Part shown: in pieces, positions 43,367 to 52,294 of the stretch
How the letters are laid out: each line of letters starts with the position of its first letter
Position numbering within the stretch: position 1 is the first letter of the stretch
Assembly (NCBI GenBank): GCA_022710485.1
Contig: JAKLGU010000002.1
Location: 190,682-254,681 of the forward strand
Length of the DNA: 64,000 nt
Source of the DNA: Gemmatimonadota bacterium
Lineage (GTDB): Bacteria > Gemmatimonadota > Gemmatimonadetes > Gemmatimonadales > GWC2-71-9
Direction: 5' to 3'
Made by a program: the position numbers and the translations under genes
Notes under the pieces: generated by a model
The model's input: only the letters and a program-made list of their open reading frames with translations
What the model was told of the DNA's origin: nothing
Database searches by the model: none

Positions 43367-43480
43367 CGGCTTGAGGTTACGAAAAGTTCCCGCCAAGTCG
43401 GCGGGGATTAGGATACACGTACGAGCACGGGAAGGAAAGGATTCCGGACGGGCGGGACGGGGAGCGGAGCCCCCCGGGGG

Positions 43481-43645
43481 TCAGGCGGCGGACTTCCGGG
43501 CCAGCGCCTTGTCGATGACCGGACCAGCGAAAAGGGCGATCATGGCGTTGACCAGCACGCCGATGAGCAGCGTCACGAACGTCAGGGCCGCCAGGATCAG
43601 CCCTGCGCCAACGGCGGCCAGCACCATTTCGACGAAACTGAACAT
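43481..43645 (-). CDS. Small membrane protein
   Basis: 54 aa from the ATG at 43645, which has AAGGAG 6-7 nt upstream. Two hydrophobic segments (VEMVLAAVGAGLILAALTFV and TLLIGVLVNAMIALFAGPVI) make a likely membrane hairpin with a basic tail (DKALARKSAA). The family is not recognised. It has its own divergent promoter region with the next gene and is too short for standard homology calls, but the ribosome-binding site argues that it is real. Confidence 0.65.
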   Translation of the reverse strand: MFSFVEMVLAAVGAGLILAALTFVTLLIGVLVNAMIALFAGPVIDKALARKSAA

Positions 43646-43684
43646 GACGCACTCCTTGGGGGTATCGTCCGGCAGGAACGAGAG

Positions 43685-43693
43685 TAGCTTATA
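43685..43693. promoter_or_regulatory. Overlapping divergent -10 candidates
   Basis: TAGCTT on the plus strand (43685-43690, for the gene at 43755) overlaps TATAAG on the minus strand (43693-43688, for the 54-aa membrane protein). Use of one should interfere with the other. Confidence 0.35.
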
Positions 43694-43754
43694 CCCGTCC
43701 CGGGCCCCGAGCAACAGGGCCCGCTTCCATGCACCCCAGGCACACGAGGTCTCC

Positions 43755-44399
43755 ATGCGACGACTGCTCGCCAGCACGGCTTTCGCCCTGATGCTCGCCG
43801 CCCCCGCCGCCGCCCAGCAGCCCGACCCGGACAAGGCCGTCCAGGGCAGCGGCACCCTTCCCGCCGGCTGGATGGCCCGCGTGGACGGCGACGCCCCGCT
43901 GACCAAGGTCAAGTTCGAGACGATGCCGCCGGGCTGGCACATCACGCTCGGACCGGCCGCCATCTTCTACCAGCCGGCCGACACCTTCAGCGGCAACGCT
44001 CACCTGGTCGCGACCCTCCACCTCTTCCCCGGCGCCACCCATCCCGAGTCATTCGGCATGTTCCTCGGCGGGCAGGACCTCCAGGGGGCGAACCAGTCCT
44101 ACACCTATTTCCTGATCCGCGGCGACGGCAAGTTCCTGATCAAGCGGCGGAAGGGCGACGCCACCACGAACGTGGTGGGCTGGACCGCCAACGCCGCGAT
44201 CAAGGCAGCCGACTCGACCGGCCACTCCTCGAACGAGCTGAGCATCCTGGTCAAGGACGGGAAGGTGTCGTTCATGGCCAATGGGAAGGAAGTCTATTCC
44301 GCGAACGCGGCCGACGTGGACACCAAGGGCGTGGTCGGCGTGCGGATCAACCACAACCTCAGCATCCACCTCGAGAAGCTGCAGGTCCACCGGATGTAG
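43755..44399 (+). CDS. Secreted jelly-roll (DUF1080/LamG-like) protein
   Basis: 214 aa with signal peptide (RRLLASTAFALMLAAPAAAQ). The mature part has the beta-rich pattern of concanavalin-like sandwiches: GWHITLGPAAIFYQP, YTYFLIRGDGKFLIKRRKGD, NELSILVKDGKVSFMANGKE, and VGVRINHNLSIHLEKLQV. These resemble family 16 glycosidase or DUF1080 folds but no catalytic glutamates stand out, so it may bind glycans. Start chosen for the signal peptide; the frame is open further upstream. Confidence 0.75.
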   Translation: MRRLLASTAFALMLAAPAAAQQPDPDKAVQGSGTLPAGWMARVDGDAPLTKVKFETMPPGWHITLGPAAIFYQPADTFSGNAHLVATLHLFPGATHPESFGMFLGGQDLQGANQSYTYFLIRGDGKFLIKRRKGDATTNVVGWTANAAIKAADSTGHSSNELSILVKDGKVSFMANGKEVYSANAADVDTKGVVGVRINHNLSIHLEKLQVHRM

Positions 44400-44405
44400 G
44401 GTCCG

Positions 44406-45782
44406 TCAGGCGCGGCGGTCCAGCTCACCACGGGCCGCCGCACCCACTTCCCCTTCCCCCTCCCGCACCAGCCTGGTCAGCGCTGCGCGCGCCGCGCGCG
44501 TCGGCGAGGCCGCCAGCGCCGCCACGACCTCCAGCCGCTCAGACAGCGAGAGCCCGCCGCGCGACAGGAAGCCGCGCTTCCGGAGTGCCAGCGTCGCCAT
44601 CGCGGCGGCGGCCTCGGGAGCCTCGATCCGTGCGAGCGCCTTGAGCATCACGCGCCAGGTGGCGGTGTCGCGTTCGGCCTCCAGCGCGGCGAGCAACGGC
44701 ATGGCCAGCGCGCCGCTGCCGCGCCGGCCGATGGCGCCAGCGGCGTCCTGGCGCGTCTCGGGACTCGGATGCGCCAGCCCCTGCCGCAGCGCCTCCGACC
44801 CGAACTGCGCCGGGTACCTCGAGAGCGCCTCGAGTGCGGCCCCGCGGAGGCGCGGTTCCGGATGCCCGAGCAAGATGCGGAGCCCGGGCAGCGCCTCCGG
44901 CGCCATCTGGCGGCCGAGCGCCTCGGCAGCGTGCCGCGCCTCGTACCATACCGGGCTCCGGAGGAGTGGGACGAGCACCGGGACGGCCTCGGGCATCCGG
45001 CCGAGGGCGTCGAGGAGAAAGCGGAGCGGGACGGGCGATTCCGTCTTCCGAAGCGCCTCGATCATGAGCTCCGCCGCCTCCACACCGCGCCACTGGAGCA
45101 CCTCCGCGGCCCGCGCCTGCTCTTCCGGCGTCCGCACCGCATGATCGATGATGCCCACCAGCAGCGGCTTCGAGAGCGCGCGGCGGGCGGTGATCGACAC
45201 GGTACGGCGATCCACCTCGGGCACCCGGCCCGCGAGCCGCACCAACGCCTGGGCGGCGTGGAGCGCCTCGGTCCACGCCCCTCGCTGCCGCGCCGACCCG
45301 AGCGCCGCCGTGAGCGCGGCCACCTCCGCGCCGGAGGCGGTGTGCGCCCGATCGTCCTCCCCGGGAAAGTCCTGGCTTCCCATCAGCACCAGCGGCGGCG
45401 GGTCCGCCACGGCGCCGGCAGGCGCCGGCGGCTTCCAGGAGTTGGGGATGAGCTGGGCCACCATCTCGTAACCGAGCGCGGGGTGCTCGGGCAGCGGGGC
45501 GTCGCCACCGAGCGCACGGGCCAGCGCCTCCAGCGCCTCGGCCGGGGCGCCGGCCGCGATGGTGAGCACCTCGACCTGCCGGCGGAGCAGGTGGGAGCGG
45601 AGGTTGGCGATGTCGTACTCGCCGGAGCGGAAAAGCCCCGCCTCGACGGAGACCGGCGTCGCTGCCACGAGCCGCACGACCTCCGCGAGCAGCAGCCCGG
45701 CCTCCGCCGCGCCGGAGGCGCCGGCGCGGTACGCCGCGATCAGGCGGCCGTAGGCCGTGACGAAGGCGGTCGGGGGCGTCAT
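44406..45782 (-). CDS. HEAT-repeat protein linked to polyamine uptake genes
   Basis: 458 aa from an ATG overlapping the potD stop (ATGA). The first 200 residues are helical and unrecognised (TAFVTAYGRLIAAYRAGASG). Residues about 210-430 form HEAT repeats (AAELMIEALRKTESPVPLRF, RHAAEALGRQMAPEALPGLR, RLRGAALEALSRYPAQFGSE). No signal peptide, so it stays in the cytosol. It is the last gene of the Pot string and is probably co-translated with the binding protein, a partnership I have no explanation for. Confidence 0.8.
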   Translation of the reverse strand: MTPPTAFVTAYGRLIAAYRAGASGAAEAGLLLAEVVRLVAATPVSVEAGLFRSGEYDIANLRSHLLRRQVEVLTIAAGAPAEALEALARALGGDAPLPEHPALGYEMVAQLIPNSWKPPAPAGAVADPPPLVLMGSQDFPGEDDRAHTASGAEVAALTAALGSARQRGAWTEALHAAQALVRLAGRVPEVDRRTVSITARRALSKPLLVGIIDHAVRTPEEQARAAEVLQWRGVEAAELMIEALRKTESPVPLRFLLDALGRMPEAVPVLVPLLRSPVWYEARHAAEALGRQMAPEALPGLRILLGHPEPRLRGAALEALSRYPAQFGSEALRQGLAHPSPETRQDAAGAIGRRGSGALAMPLLAALEAERDTATWRVMLKALARIEAPEAAAAMATLALRKRGFLSRGGLSLSERLEVVAALAASPTRAARAALTRLVREGEGEVGAAARGELDRRA

Positions 45783-46852
45783 CCGGCCTTCACCTCGGTC
45801 CAGATCTGGTAGTACCGCTGCGTCTCCTCGCCGAGGTCGCGGTAGAACTCCAGTCGAGTGAGTTCCTCGGCCGAGGGGTACGGTACGGGATCGCTCAAGA
45901 GGAGGGTGCCTGGGGCGTTCGCAGTGCCGTAGCCCGTGACGGCTGCGTTGCGGGCGGCGACCTCCGGCCGGAGCATGTAGTCCAGGAACCGGAGCGCCTC
46001 GACCACGTTCGGCGCATTGGAGGGAATGGCCATGGTGTCCATCCAGATCGAGCTCCCCTCCCTGGGTACGGTATAGGCAATCTCGGGCGACTCCGCCGCC
46101 GCCTGGGCGGCATCCCCGTTCCACATCTGGGCGACCCAGACATCCCCGGCCACGATCTGTCCACGCACCGGGGCGGAGATGTACGCCAGCAGGTTGGCAC
46201 GGGCGGCCAGCGCGTCGGCCTTAGCCTGCCCCAATTCTGCCGGGTCGGTCGAATTGACGGAGTGGCCGCGATACCGCAGCATCGCGCCGAGCACCTCCCG
46301 GGCGTCGTCCATCATCGTCATCGACCCGGCGTAAGCCGTGTCGAAGAACACCCCCCAGGAATCGGGCGGGATGGCGACCTTGTCCCGCCGCCACGCGATG
46401 CCCGAGGTCCCCCACTCGTAGGGCACGGCGAAGTCGGGGTGCGGATTGGCCGACGGGACCTGGAACATCGGCGCGATGTTGCCGAGGTTGGCCAGCGCAC
46501 CGTCCGGGATCTGCAGGAGGAGCCCGGCCTCCACCAGCGAGGGAAGGAGGTAGCTGGTGGGGAGGATGATGTCGTACCCCTGCGCGCCCGCAAACAGCCT
46601 GGCGAGCATCTCCGCGTTGCTCTCGTAGGTATCCACCGTGACGCGGATCCCGGTCTCCCGCTCGAAATCGGGGACGGTCTCGGGAGCCATGTAGTCGGAC
46701 CACATGTAGACATTGAGGCGGGGGCGCCGGTCGCAGGCAGCCATCCAGGGCAGGAGGCCGACCGCCGCCCCCGCCGCCGCGGTCGCGCGCACGAAGTCCC
46801 GGCGGGACGGGGCAGCGGGGGAAAGCGCGCTGTCGGAGGGAGCTGGCGGCAT
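45779..46852 (-). CDS. potD: Spermidine/putrescine-binding protein
   Basis: 357 aa. A twin-arginine signal (SRRDFVRATAAAGAAVGLLP, R17-R18) leads to a possible lipobox MAAC. The mature protein is of the PotD/PotF type: LNVYMWSDYMAPETVPDFER, YDIILPTSYLLPSLVEAGLL, VPYEWGTSGIAWRRDKV, and WMDTMAIPSNAPNVVEALRF. It captures polyamines in the periplasm for the PotABC importer. Separated from potC by 68 bases that contain a TAGCTT hexamer, so it may also be transcribed alone. Confidence 0.92.
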   Translation of the reverse strand: MPPAPSDSALSPAAPSRRDFVRATAAAGAAVGLLPWMAACDRRPRLNVYMWSDYMAPETVPDFERETGIRVTVDTYESNAEMLARLFAGAQGYDIILPTSYLLPSLVEAGLLLQIPDGALANLGNIAPMFQVPSANPHPDFAVPYEWGTSGIAWRRDKVAIPPDSWGVFFDTAYAGSMTMMDDAREVLGAMLRYRGHSVNSTDPAELGQAKADALAARANLLAYISAPVRGQIVAGDVWVAQMWNGDAAQAAAESPEIAYTVPREGSSIWMDTMAIPSNAPNVVEALRFLDYMLRPEVAARNAAVTGYGTANAPGTLLLSDPVPYPSAEELTRLEFYRDLGEETQRYYQIWTEVKAG

Positions 46853-46888
46853 CGTCGCAGGGGCCGTGGTGAAGTGGGGGACCGCCCT

Positions 46889-46894
46889 AAGCTA
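46889..46894 (-). promoter_or_regulatory. Candidate -10 element (TAGCTT) before potD
   Basis: Minus-strand TAGCTT in CGGCGTGTAGCTTAGG with a predicted leader of 30 nt. It would let potD and the HEAT gene be expressed apart from potABC. Confidence 0.35.
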
Positions 46895-46920
46895 CACGCC
46901 GCACGCCGGGTCCGCGAACC

Positions 46921-47700
46921 TCAGGCGCCGCGCGTTCCGCCCAGTCGCGACGCCAGCGCGATGGTGCCGGTGGTGAGCACCACGAGCACGGCACTCACGG
47001 CGTTGATGGTGGGCTCGACCCCCCGCCGCACCATGGAGTAGACCAGCACGGGGAGCGTGGTAGATCCGGGGCCGGCCACGAAGAAGGTGATGACGAAGTC
47101 GTCGAGGGAGAGGGTGAAGGCGAGCAGCGCCCCCGCGAGGATCCCCGGCGCCAACAGGGGCAGGGTGATGCGCCGGAAGGCGGTGACCTCGTCCGCCCCG
47201 AGCGCGAGGGCCGCCTCCTCCAGCGAGCGATCCATCCCGCGCAACCTGGCCAGAACCACCACGGCGACGAAAGGCGTCGTGAACGCGACATGCGCCACGA
47301 TCACGGTGCCCACCCCCAGCGGCACGCGAAGCGCCACGAAGAGAATGAGCAGCGAGATGCCCGCCACGATCTCCGGCGTGACGATCGGCAGGTAGAGTCC
47401 CCCCTCGATGAGGCGCCGACCCCGGAAGGGGCGCCGGGAGAGGCCGAGCGCGAGCAGGGTCCCCAGGAGCGTCGCGACCAGGGTGCTGAGGGTCGCGACG
47501 GTCAGGCTCAGGCGGAGGGCGCGGAGGATGTCGGGCCGCTCGAGGAGCCGGGCGTACCAGTGGAGGGTGAACCCGCTCCAGGACGCCGCGAAGCGCGAGC
47601 TGTTGAAGGAGTAGAGCACCAGCACCAGCACCGGGAGGTGGAGGACGAGGAAGATCCCGCCGACCAGCGCCACCAGGAGGGGGGAGAGGCGGCGGGTCAC
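46921..47700 (-). CDS. potC: Polyamine ABC transporter permease
   Basis: 259 aa, GTG start overlapping the potB stop (GTGA). Six membrane helices with the EAA loop LEEAALALGADEVTAFRRITLP that contacts the ATPase. The start region (LSPLLVALVGGIFLVLHLPV) and FNSSRFAASWSGFTLHWYARLL match PotC/PotI. Part of potA-potB-potC-potD. Confidence 0.93.
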   Translation of the reverse strand: MTRRLSPLLVALVGGIFLVLHLPVLVLVLYSFNSSRFAASWSGFTLHWYARLLERPDILRALRLSLTVATLSTLVATLLGTLLALGLSRRPFRGRRLIEGGLYLPIVTPEIVAGISLLILFVALRVPLGVGTVIVAHVAFTTPFVAVVVLARLRGMDRSLEEAALALGADEVTAFRRITLPLLAPGILAGALLAFTLSLDDFVITFFVAGPGSTTLPVLVYSMVRRGVEPTINAVSAVLVVLTTGTIALASRLGGTRGA

Positions 47701-48578
47701 GCGGCGGCCTCCGCGTCGCGCACCCGGAGCCAGGCGAGGAGCCCCACCATCACCACCCCCATCAGCGCGAAGGAAACGGCCGCGCCGAACGGCCAGTTGC
47801 GCGCGGGGCCGAACTGGTTCTGCACCAGGTTGCCCAGCATCATCGTCTTGGCGCCACCGAGGAGGTCGGGCGTCAGGAAGGCGCCGAGCGAGGGGATGAA
47901 CACCAGCAGCGACCCCGCCGCCACGCCGGGGAGCGAGAGCGGCAGGATCACGCGCCGGAACCGGGCAAACGCCCGCGCACCGAGCACCTCGGCCGCATCG
48001 ACGAGGTCGAGATCGAGTCGCTCCAGCGAGGCGTAGATCGGCAACACCATGAACGGCAGGTACCCGTACACCAGGCCGGCGAGCACCGCCCCCGGCGTGT
48101 AGAGCAGCTCGAGGGGGGCGCTGGTCAGCCCGAGCCCCATCAGCGTCGAGTTGACGACGCCTCCCCCCCGCAGCAGCACGATGATCGCGTAGGTGCGGAT
48201 CAGGAAGCTGGTCCAGAAGGGAAGGATGACCAGGAAGAGCAGGATGTTCCGCCAGCGGCCGGCGCGCGCGATGACGTAGGCGACCGGGTAGCTGAGGACG
48301 AGGCAGAGGCCGGTGGTGGCGAGCGCAATCCAGAGCGTGCGCCAGGCGATCGCCAGATAGAGGGGATCGAGAAAGCGCCGGTAGTGCTCCAGCGTGAAAC
48401 CAGGCGCGACGCCCCAGTAGGTGCCGCGATGCATCACGCTGTACGCCAGCAGCACGACGAGCGGCACGGCGAAGAAGGCCGCCAGCCAGAGGAGGCCGGG
48501 CGTCAGCAGCGCCCACGACCCCGCGGCGGGGCGGCGCGCGAAATACGCGAGGAGGCGGCGGCGCGGCGAGGAACTCAC
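47697..48578 (-). CDS. potB: Polyamine ABC transporter permease
   Basis: 293 aa, GTG start overlapping the potA stop (GTGA). Six membrane helices; EAA loop DAAEVLGARAFARFRRVILP. The sequence GLLWLAAFFAVPLVVLLAYS and ILPFWTSFLIRTYAIIVLLR is typical of PotB/PotH. It pairs with PotC to form the channel. Confidence 0.93.
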   Translation of the reverse strand: MSSSPRRRLLAYFARRPAAGSWALLTPGLLWLAAFFAVPLVVLLAYSVMHRGTYWGVAPGFTLEHYRRFLDPLYLAIAWRTLWIALATTGLCLVLSYPVAYVIARAGRWRNILLFLVILPFWTSFLIRTYAIIVLLRGGGVVNSTLMGLGLTSAPLELLYTPGAVLAGLVYGYLPFMVLPIYASLERLDLDLVDAAEVLGARAFARFRRVILPLSLPGVAAGSLLVFIPSLGAFLTPDLLGGAKTMMLGNLVQNQFGPARNWPFGAAVSFALMGVVMVGLLAWLRVRDAEAAA

Positions 48579-49699
48579 TCCGGATCCAGCACCTGGCAGT
48601 CCTCGGGGCGCCAGGCCACGACCACGGTGTCACCGCGGCGCCAGCGGAGGGGATTGAGGAGCTGCCCCTCGTTCCGGAGCGCCACCCGCACCAGGCGGCC
48701 GTCGGACATCGTCACCACCACGTGCATCGTCTCGCCGAGGTACACGATGTCCCGCACGGTGCCCGGGAGGGCGTTCTCCCCGGCGGGGACGGCGCCCGGT
48801 TCGAAGAGGTCGAGCCATTCGGGCCGCACGGCAATCCTGACCCCGGCACCCTCCTGGATGCCGGGGTGGTCGGGCACCCCGAACCGCGCACCATCGGCCG
48901 CCGTCACCGTCCATGGGGTGGCTTCCCCGCTTCCCCGCTTGCCCGCCTGTCCGTCGAAAAGATTCGCCTCCCCGATGAACCCCGCGACGAACTCCGTCCG
49001 GGGGTTCTCGTAGATGTCGGCCGGCGTGCCGACTTGCGCCACCCGCGCGGCGCTCATGACGGCGATCCGGTCGGACATCGCGAGCGCTTCCTCCTGGTCG
49101 TGGGTCACGTACACGAACGTCATCCCGAGCTCGCGGTTCAGCGTCTTCAGTTCGAGCTGCATCTCCTTCCGAAGCTGCAGGTCGAGGGCGCCAAGTGGTT
49201 CGTCGAGGAGCAGGATCGCGGGATCGAGCACCAGCGCGCGGGCCAGCGCCACCCGCTGCCGCTGGCCGCCCGAGAGCTGGTGCGGACGGCGGCGGGCGAA
49301 GGTGGCCGGCGCCAGCCGGACGAGCCCGAGGGCCCGCTCGACCCGGCCCGGAATCTCGGTGCGCGGGACCCGGTGCTCCTCGAGCCCGAAGGCGATGTTC
49401 CGTTCGACCGACAGGTGGGGAAAGAGGGCGTAGCTCTGGAAGACCATCCCGATGCGGCGCTCGTAGGGGCGCCGGACGTTGACCACCTCGCCGTCGATGC
49501 GGACCTCGCCGCCGTCGGGGTCCGGTGTCTCGAAGCCGGCCAGCAGGCGGAGGGTGGTGGTCTTGCCGCAGCCGCTGGGGCCGAGGAGGGAGAAGAACTC
49601 GCCGCGCCGGACGGAGAACGAGACCCGGTCGACGGCGCGGCTGTCGCCGAACGACTTGCTGACGCGGCGGAACTCGACAATGGGCGGCGTCTCGGTCAC
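48575..49699 (-). CDS. potA: Polyamine ABC transporter ATP-binding protein
   Basis: 374 aa, GTG start. Walker A GPSGCGKTT (40-48), Q-loop FQSYALFPHLSV, signature LSGGQRQRVALARAL, Walker B ILLLDEPLGALD and switch histidine in YVTHDQEEAL. After the ATPase comes a TOBE domain with IAVRPEWLDL and VRDIVYLGETMHVVVT. Between them the linker GQAGKRGSGEATP is encoded by a tandem GGGGAAGC-type DNA repeat. First gene of the string; a TATCTT hexamer at 49731-49736 predicts a 25-nt leader. Confidence 0.94.
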   Translation of the reverse strand: MTETPPIVEFRRVSKSFGDSRAVDRVSFSVRRGEFFSLLGPSGCGKTTTLRLLAGFETPDPDGGEVRIDGEVVNVRRPYERRIGMVFQSYALFPHLSVERNIAFGLEEHRVPRTEIPGRVERALGLVRLAPATFARRRPHQLSGGQRQRVALARALVLDPAILLLDEPLGALDLQLRKEMQLELKTLNRELGMTFVYVTHDQEEALAMSDRIAVMSAARVAQVGTPADIYENPRTEFVAGFIGEANLFDGQAGKRGSGEATPWTVTAADGARFGVPDHPGIQEGAGVRIAVRPEWLDLFEPGAVPAGENALPGTVRDIVYLGETMHVVVTMSDGRLVRVALRNEGQLLNPLRWRRGDTVVVAWRPEDCQVLDPE

Positions 49700-49730
49700 G
49701 CGCGGTCGTCCGGAAGTGGGGGAATTGGCG

Positions 49731-49736
49731 AAGATA
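49731..49736 (-). promoter_or_regulatory. Candidate -10 element (TATCTT) of potA
   Basis: Minus-strand TATCTT, back-to-back with a second TATCTT on the plus strand at 49779-49784. Predicted leader 25 nt. Confidence 0.4.
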
Positions 49737-49778
49737 CCGTGACGGGGGTCGGGTCGGCAGGGAGGCGGGGTGCGCCGC

Positions 49779-49784
49779 TATCTT
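49779..49784 (+). promoter_or_regulatory. Candidate -10 element (TATCTT), leaderless start of the histidine kinase
   Basis: TATCTT ends 6 nt before the ATG at 49791, so transcription would begin at the start codon. This supports 49791 over the GTG at 49770. Confidence 0.42.
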
Positions 49785-49790
49785 TTCGGC

Positions 49791-51563
49791 ATGCAACTTC
49801 CCCTGCCGGTCGTCGGGATGGAGCGCGCGGCCGCGATCCTCGAGGCGGTCATCCTCGCGGCGCTGGCGGCGCTCTGCCTGCACCTCTACCGGCGGTACCG
49901 GAAGCCGTACTTCGCCTGGTTCGCCGCGGCGTGGGGCATGTACGTCCTCCGCATGTGGGCCATCCTCAGCTTCCTGACCACCGCGCGTCCGGGCTGGCTG
50001 TACTGGCACCAGGTCTTCACCGGGTGGACGGCGCTCGCCCTGCTCTGGGCCGCGCTGGTGTTCGTGCGCCAGCCCCGCTGGCGGCACGCCTATTTCCTGG
50101 TCGCGCTGTTCCCGCCGGTCTGGTCGTACATCGCCATTTACCGGCTGGATCATTTCGTCTGGGCCGCGCTGCCCGCGGTCCTCTTCCTCTCGTTCGCGAC
50201 GCTGGCCACGGGATGGGTGTTCTTCCGGCATTTCGACCGGGTCGGCGGCACCGGCGCCGGGCTCCTGGCCGGCTCCTTCCTGCTCTGGGGCATCCACCAC
50301 CTCGATTACCTGATCCTCCGGGCGCAGGGGGCGTGGAATCCGTGGGGCTACTACCTCGACATCTTCTTCGAGCTCGCGGTGGGCACCGGCGTCCTCCTGC
50401 TGGTCCTCGACGACCTGCGGCGCGGCCTCGGCGCCCTCGGCGCGCTGTCGGGCGACCTCCAGCGGGCGGGACGGGAGGACCAGGACGTGGTGGCGGCCCT
50501 CCTCGAGCGACCGCTGGCGCTGCCTGCCGTGAGCGGGACCGCGCTCTACGCGCGGACCGAGGCGGGGGTGCGCTGCGTGCGGGGCGCCGGGGCCTGCTCC
50601 AGCTGGCCGCCGACGCCACCACCGGAGCTGGCGGCCCGGCTCGCCCAGGCGATGGACTCCGGCCGGCCGCAACTCGGGCCCGCCCCCGCGCGCCGGGGGC
50701 GCGACCACCTTTACGAGGCGGTGCTGCCGGTCTTCCGCGGCACGGAGGCGTCTGGCGCCCTCGTCCTTACGGGAAACGCGCGCGACCCCTTCGCGGCGCT
50801 CGACGAGCGCTTCCTCGTGACGCTCGGGCAGCAGGTGGGGGCGGGCCTCGCGAACGCCGACCTGACGCGCCGGCTGCACGCCCGCACCGTCGAGCTGGCG
50901 CGGCTCTCGGCCCGGATGGTGGAACAGCACGAGGAGGAGCGGCGCCGGCTGAGCCGGGAGCTGCACGACGAGACGGCGCAGGTCTTTTCCGCGGTCAAGA
51001 TGGAGCTGGGCGTGCTGCGCGACGGCGTGCCGCCGGAGGCCGCCGGGAGGATCGACCACGCGCTGTCGCTGGTGGACACCGGTATCCGCGGGATCCGGAG
51101 CGTGGTGCACTCGCTCCGCCCCTCCCTGCTCGACGACCTCGGCCTCCTGCCGGCGCTGCGCTCGCTCATCACCGAGTTCACCGAGCGGAGCGGGCTCGCC
51201 GTGACGCTCGAGGCCCCGGGCGCCGTCGCGGCGCTCTCGAAGGACGCGGAGCTGGCGCTCTTCCGGGCGCTGCAGGAGGCGCTGTCCAACGTGGCGCGCC
51301 ACGCGGAGGCGAAGTCGATCGCCGTCTCGATCCGGCAGGACGGCAGTACGCTGACGCTCACGGTGCAGGACGACGGGCGCGGGCTGCCGGAGGGCATCAC
51401 CCCCGCTACCATCGAGCGCCCGGGGCACATGGGCATCACCGGCATGCGGGAGCGGATCGGCGCCCTCGGCGGGACGGTGACGGTGGAGGCCCCGGAGGGA
51501 GACGGCGTGAAGATTCTCGTGGCGGTGCCGCTGGCCGGCGCGCGCTCACCAACCAAGGACTGA
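49791..51563 (+). CDS. Membrane sensor histidine kinase, NarX/HisKA_3 type
   Basis: 590 aa from the ATG at 49791. The N-terminal 220 residues are about seven membrane helices (ILEAVILAALAALCLHLYRR, then WLYWHQVFTGWTALALLWAA), an MHYT/7TM-like sensor. A GAF-like domain follows (about 235-365), a coiled coil (LSARMVEQHEEERRRLSREL), the HisKA_3 phosphoacceptor in ELHDETAQ (H392) and a HATPase domain with N box ALQEALSNVARHA and G boxes DDGRGLP and GHMGITGMRERIGALGG. It should phosphorylate the NarL-type regulator encoded 5 nt downstream. The signal is unknown. Confidence 0.93.
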   Translation: MQLPLPVVGMERAAAILEAVILAALAALCLHLYRRYRKPYFAWFAAAWGMYVLRMWAILSFLTTARPGWLYWHQVFTGWTALALLWAALVFVRQPRWRHAYFLVALFPPVWSYIAIYRLDHFVWAALPAVLFLSFATLATGWVFFRHFDRVGGTGAGLLAGSFLLWGIHHLDYLILRAQGAWNPWGYYLDIFFELAVGTGVLLLVLDDLRRGLGALGALSGDLQRAGREDQDVVAALLERPLALPAVSGTALYARTEAGVRCVRGAGACSSWPPTPPPELAARLAQAMDSGRPQLGPAPARRGRDHLYEAVLPVFRGTEASGALVLTGNARDPFAALDERFLVTLGQQVGAGLANADLTRRLHARTVELARLSARMVEQHEEERRRLSRELHDETAQVFSAVKMELGVLRDGVPPEAAGRIDHALSLVDTGIRGIRSVVHSLRPSLLDDLGLLPALRSLITEFTERSGLAVTLEAPGAVAALSKDAELALFRALQEALSNVARHAEAKSIAVSIRQDGSTLTLTVQDDGRGLPEGITPATIERPGHMGITGMRERIGALGGTVTVEAPEGDGVKILVAVPLAGARSPTKD

Positions 51564-51567
51564 CGCA

Positions 51568-52239
51568 ATGACGGACGACACGACTCCGATCCGCATCCTG
51601 ATCGCGGACGACCACGCCATCGTGCGCGAGGGCATCCGCCACGTGTTCCGGCAGGCGCCCGGCTTCGAGGTGGTGGCCGAGGCGGCCAGCGGCGACCAGG
51701 CGCTGGCGATGGCCAGGGAACAGGTGCCCGACGTGGCGGTACTTGACATCACGATGCCCGGCATGACCGGGCTGCAGGTGGCGGCGGCGCTGCACGAGGA
51801 GCTGCCCGGGGTCCGGGTGGTCATTCTCAGCATGCACGACAACCCCGAGTATGTGCTCGAGGCGGTGCGGGCCGGGGCCCACGCCTACCTGCTCAAGGAC
51901 CTGGCCGCCACCGAACTCCGGGCCGCGGTCCAGGCCGTGCATGCGGGGGAGTCGTATTACAGCCGGCAGATCGCGGCGATGCTCACGACGGCGGTCCGCG
52001 GGGAACTGGAGGAGGCGCAGCGCGGCCAGGCGCTGGACGCCCTCACCGGACGCGAACGGGACGTGCTGCTCGGCATCGTGAAGGGGGAGACGAACAAGGA
52101 GATCGCGGCGCGGTTCGGGATCAGCCACCGCACGGTGGAGACGCACCGCGAGAGCCTGATGCGGAAGCTCCGGATCCGCACGGTGGCGGGGCTGACGCGC
52201 TTCGCGCTGGAGGCGGGGCTGGACGTGGGGGCGCCCTGA
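51568..52239 (+). CDS. NarL/LuxR-type response regulator
   Basis: 223 aa. Receiver domain with D14-D15, phosphoacceptor D60 in AVLDITMPGMTG, and lysine in AYLLKDL. The C-terminal LuxR helix-turn-helix reads LTGRERDVLLGIVKGETNKE, then IAARFGISHRTVETHRESLM. It is the cognate regulator of the kinase just upstream. Targets are unknown; the following lipoprotein cluster is in the opposite orientation. Confidence 0.95.
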   Translation: MTDDTTPIRILIADDHAIVREGIRHVFRQAPGFEVVAEAASGDQALAMAREQVPDVAVLDITMPGMTGLQVAAALHEELPGVRVVILSMHDNPEYVLEAVRAGAHAYLLKDLAATELRAAVQAVHAGESYYSRQIAAMLTTAVRGELEEAQRGQALDALTGRERDVLLGIVKGETNKEIAARFGISHRTVETHRESLMRKLRIRTVAGLTRFALEAGLDVGAP

Positions 52240-52294
52240 GCATTTGCCCGTTCGAGACCCCGACACCCACTTGAGGCGGGGGCCGCTCCCGGGT

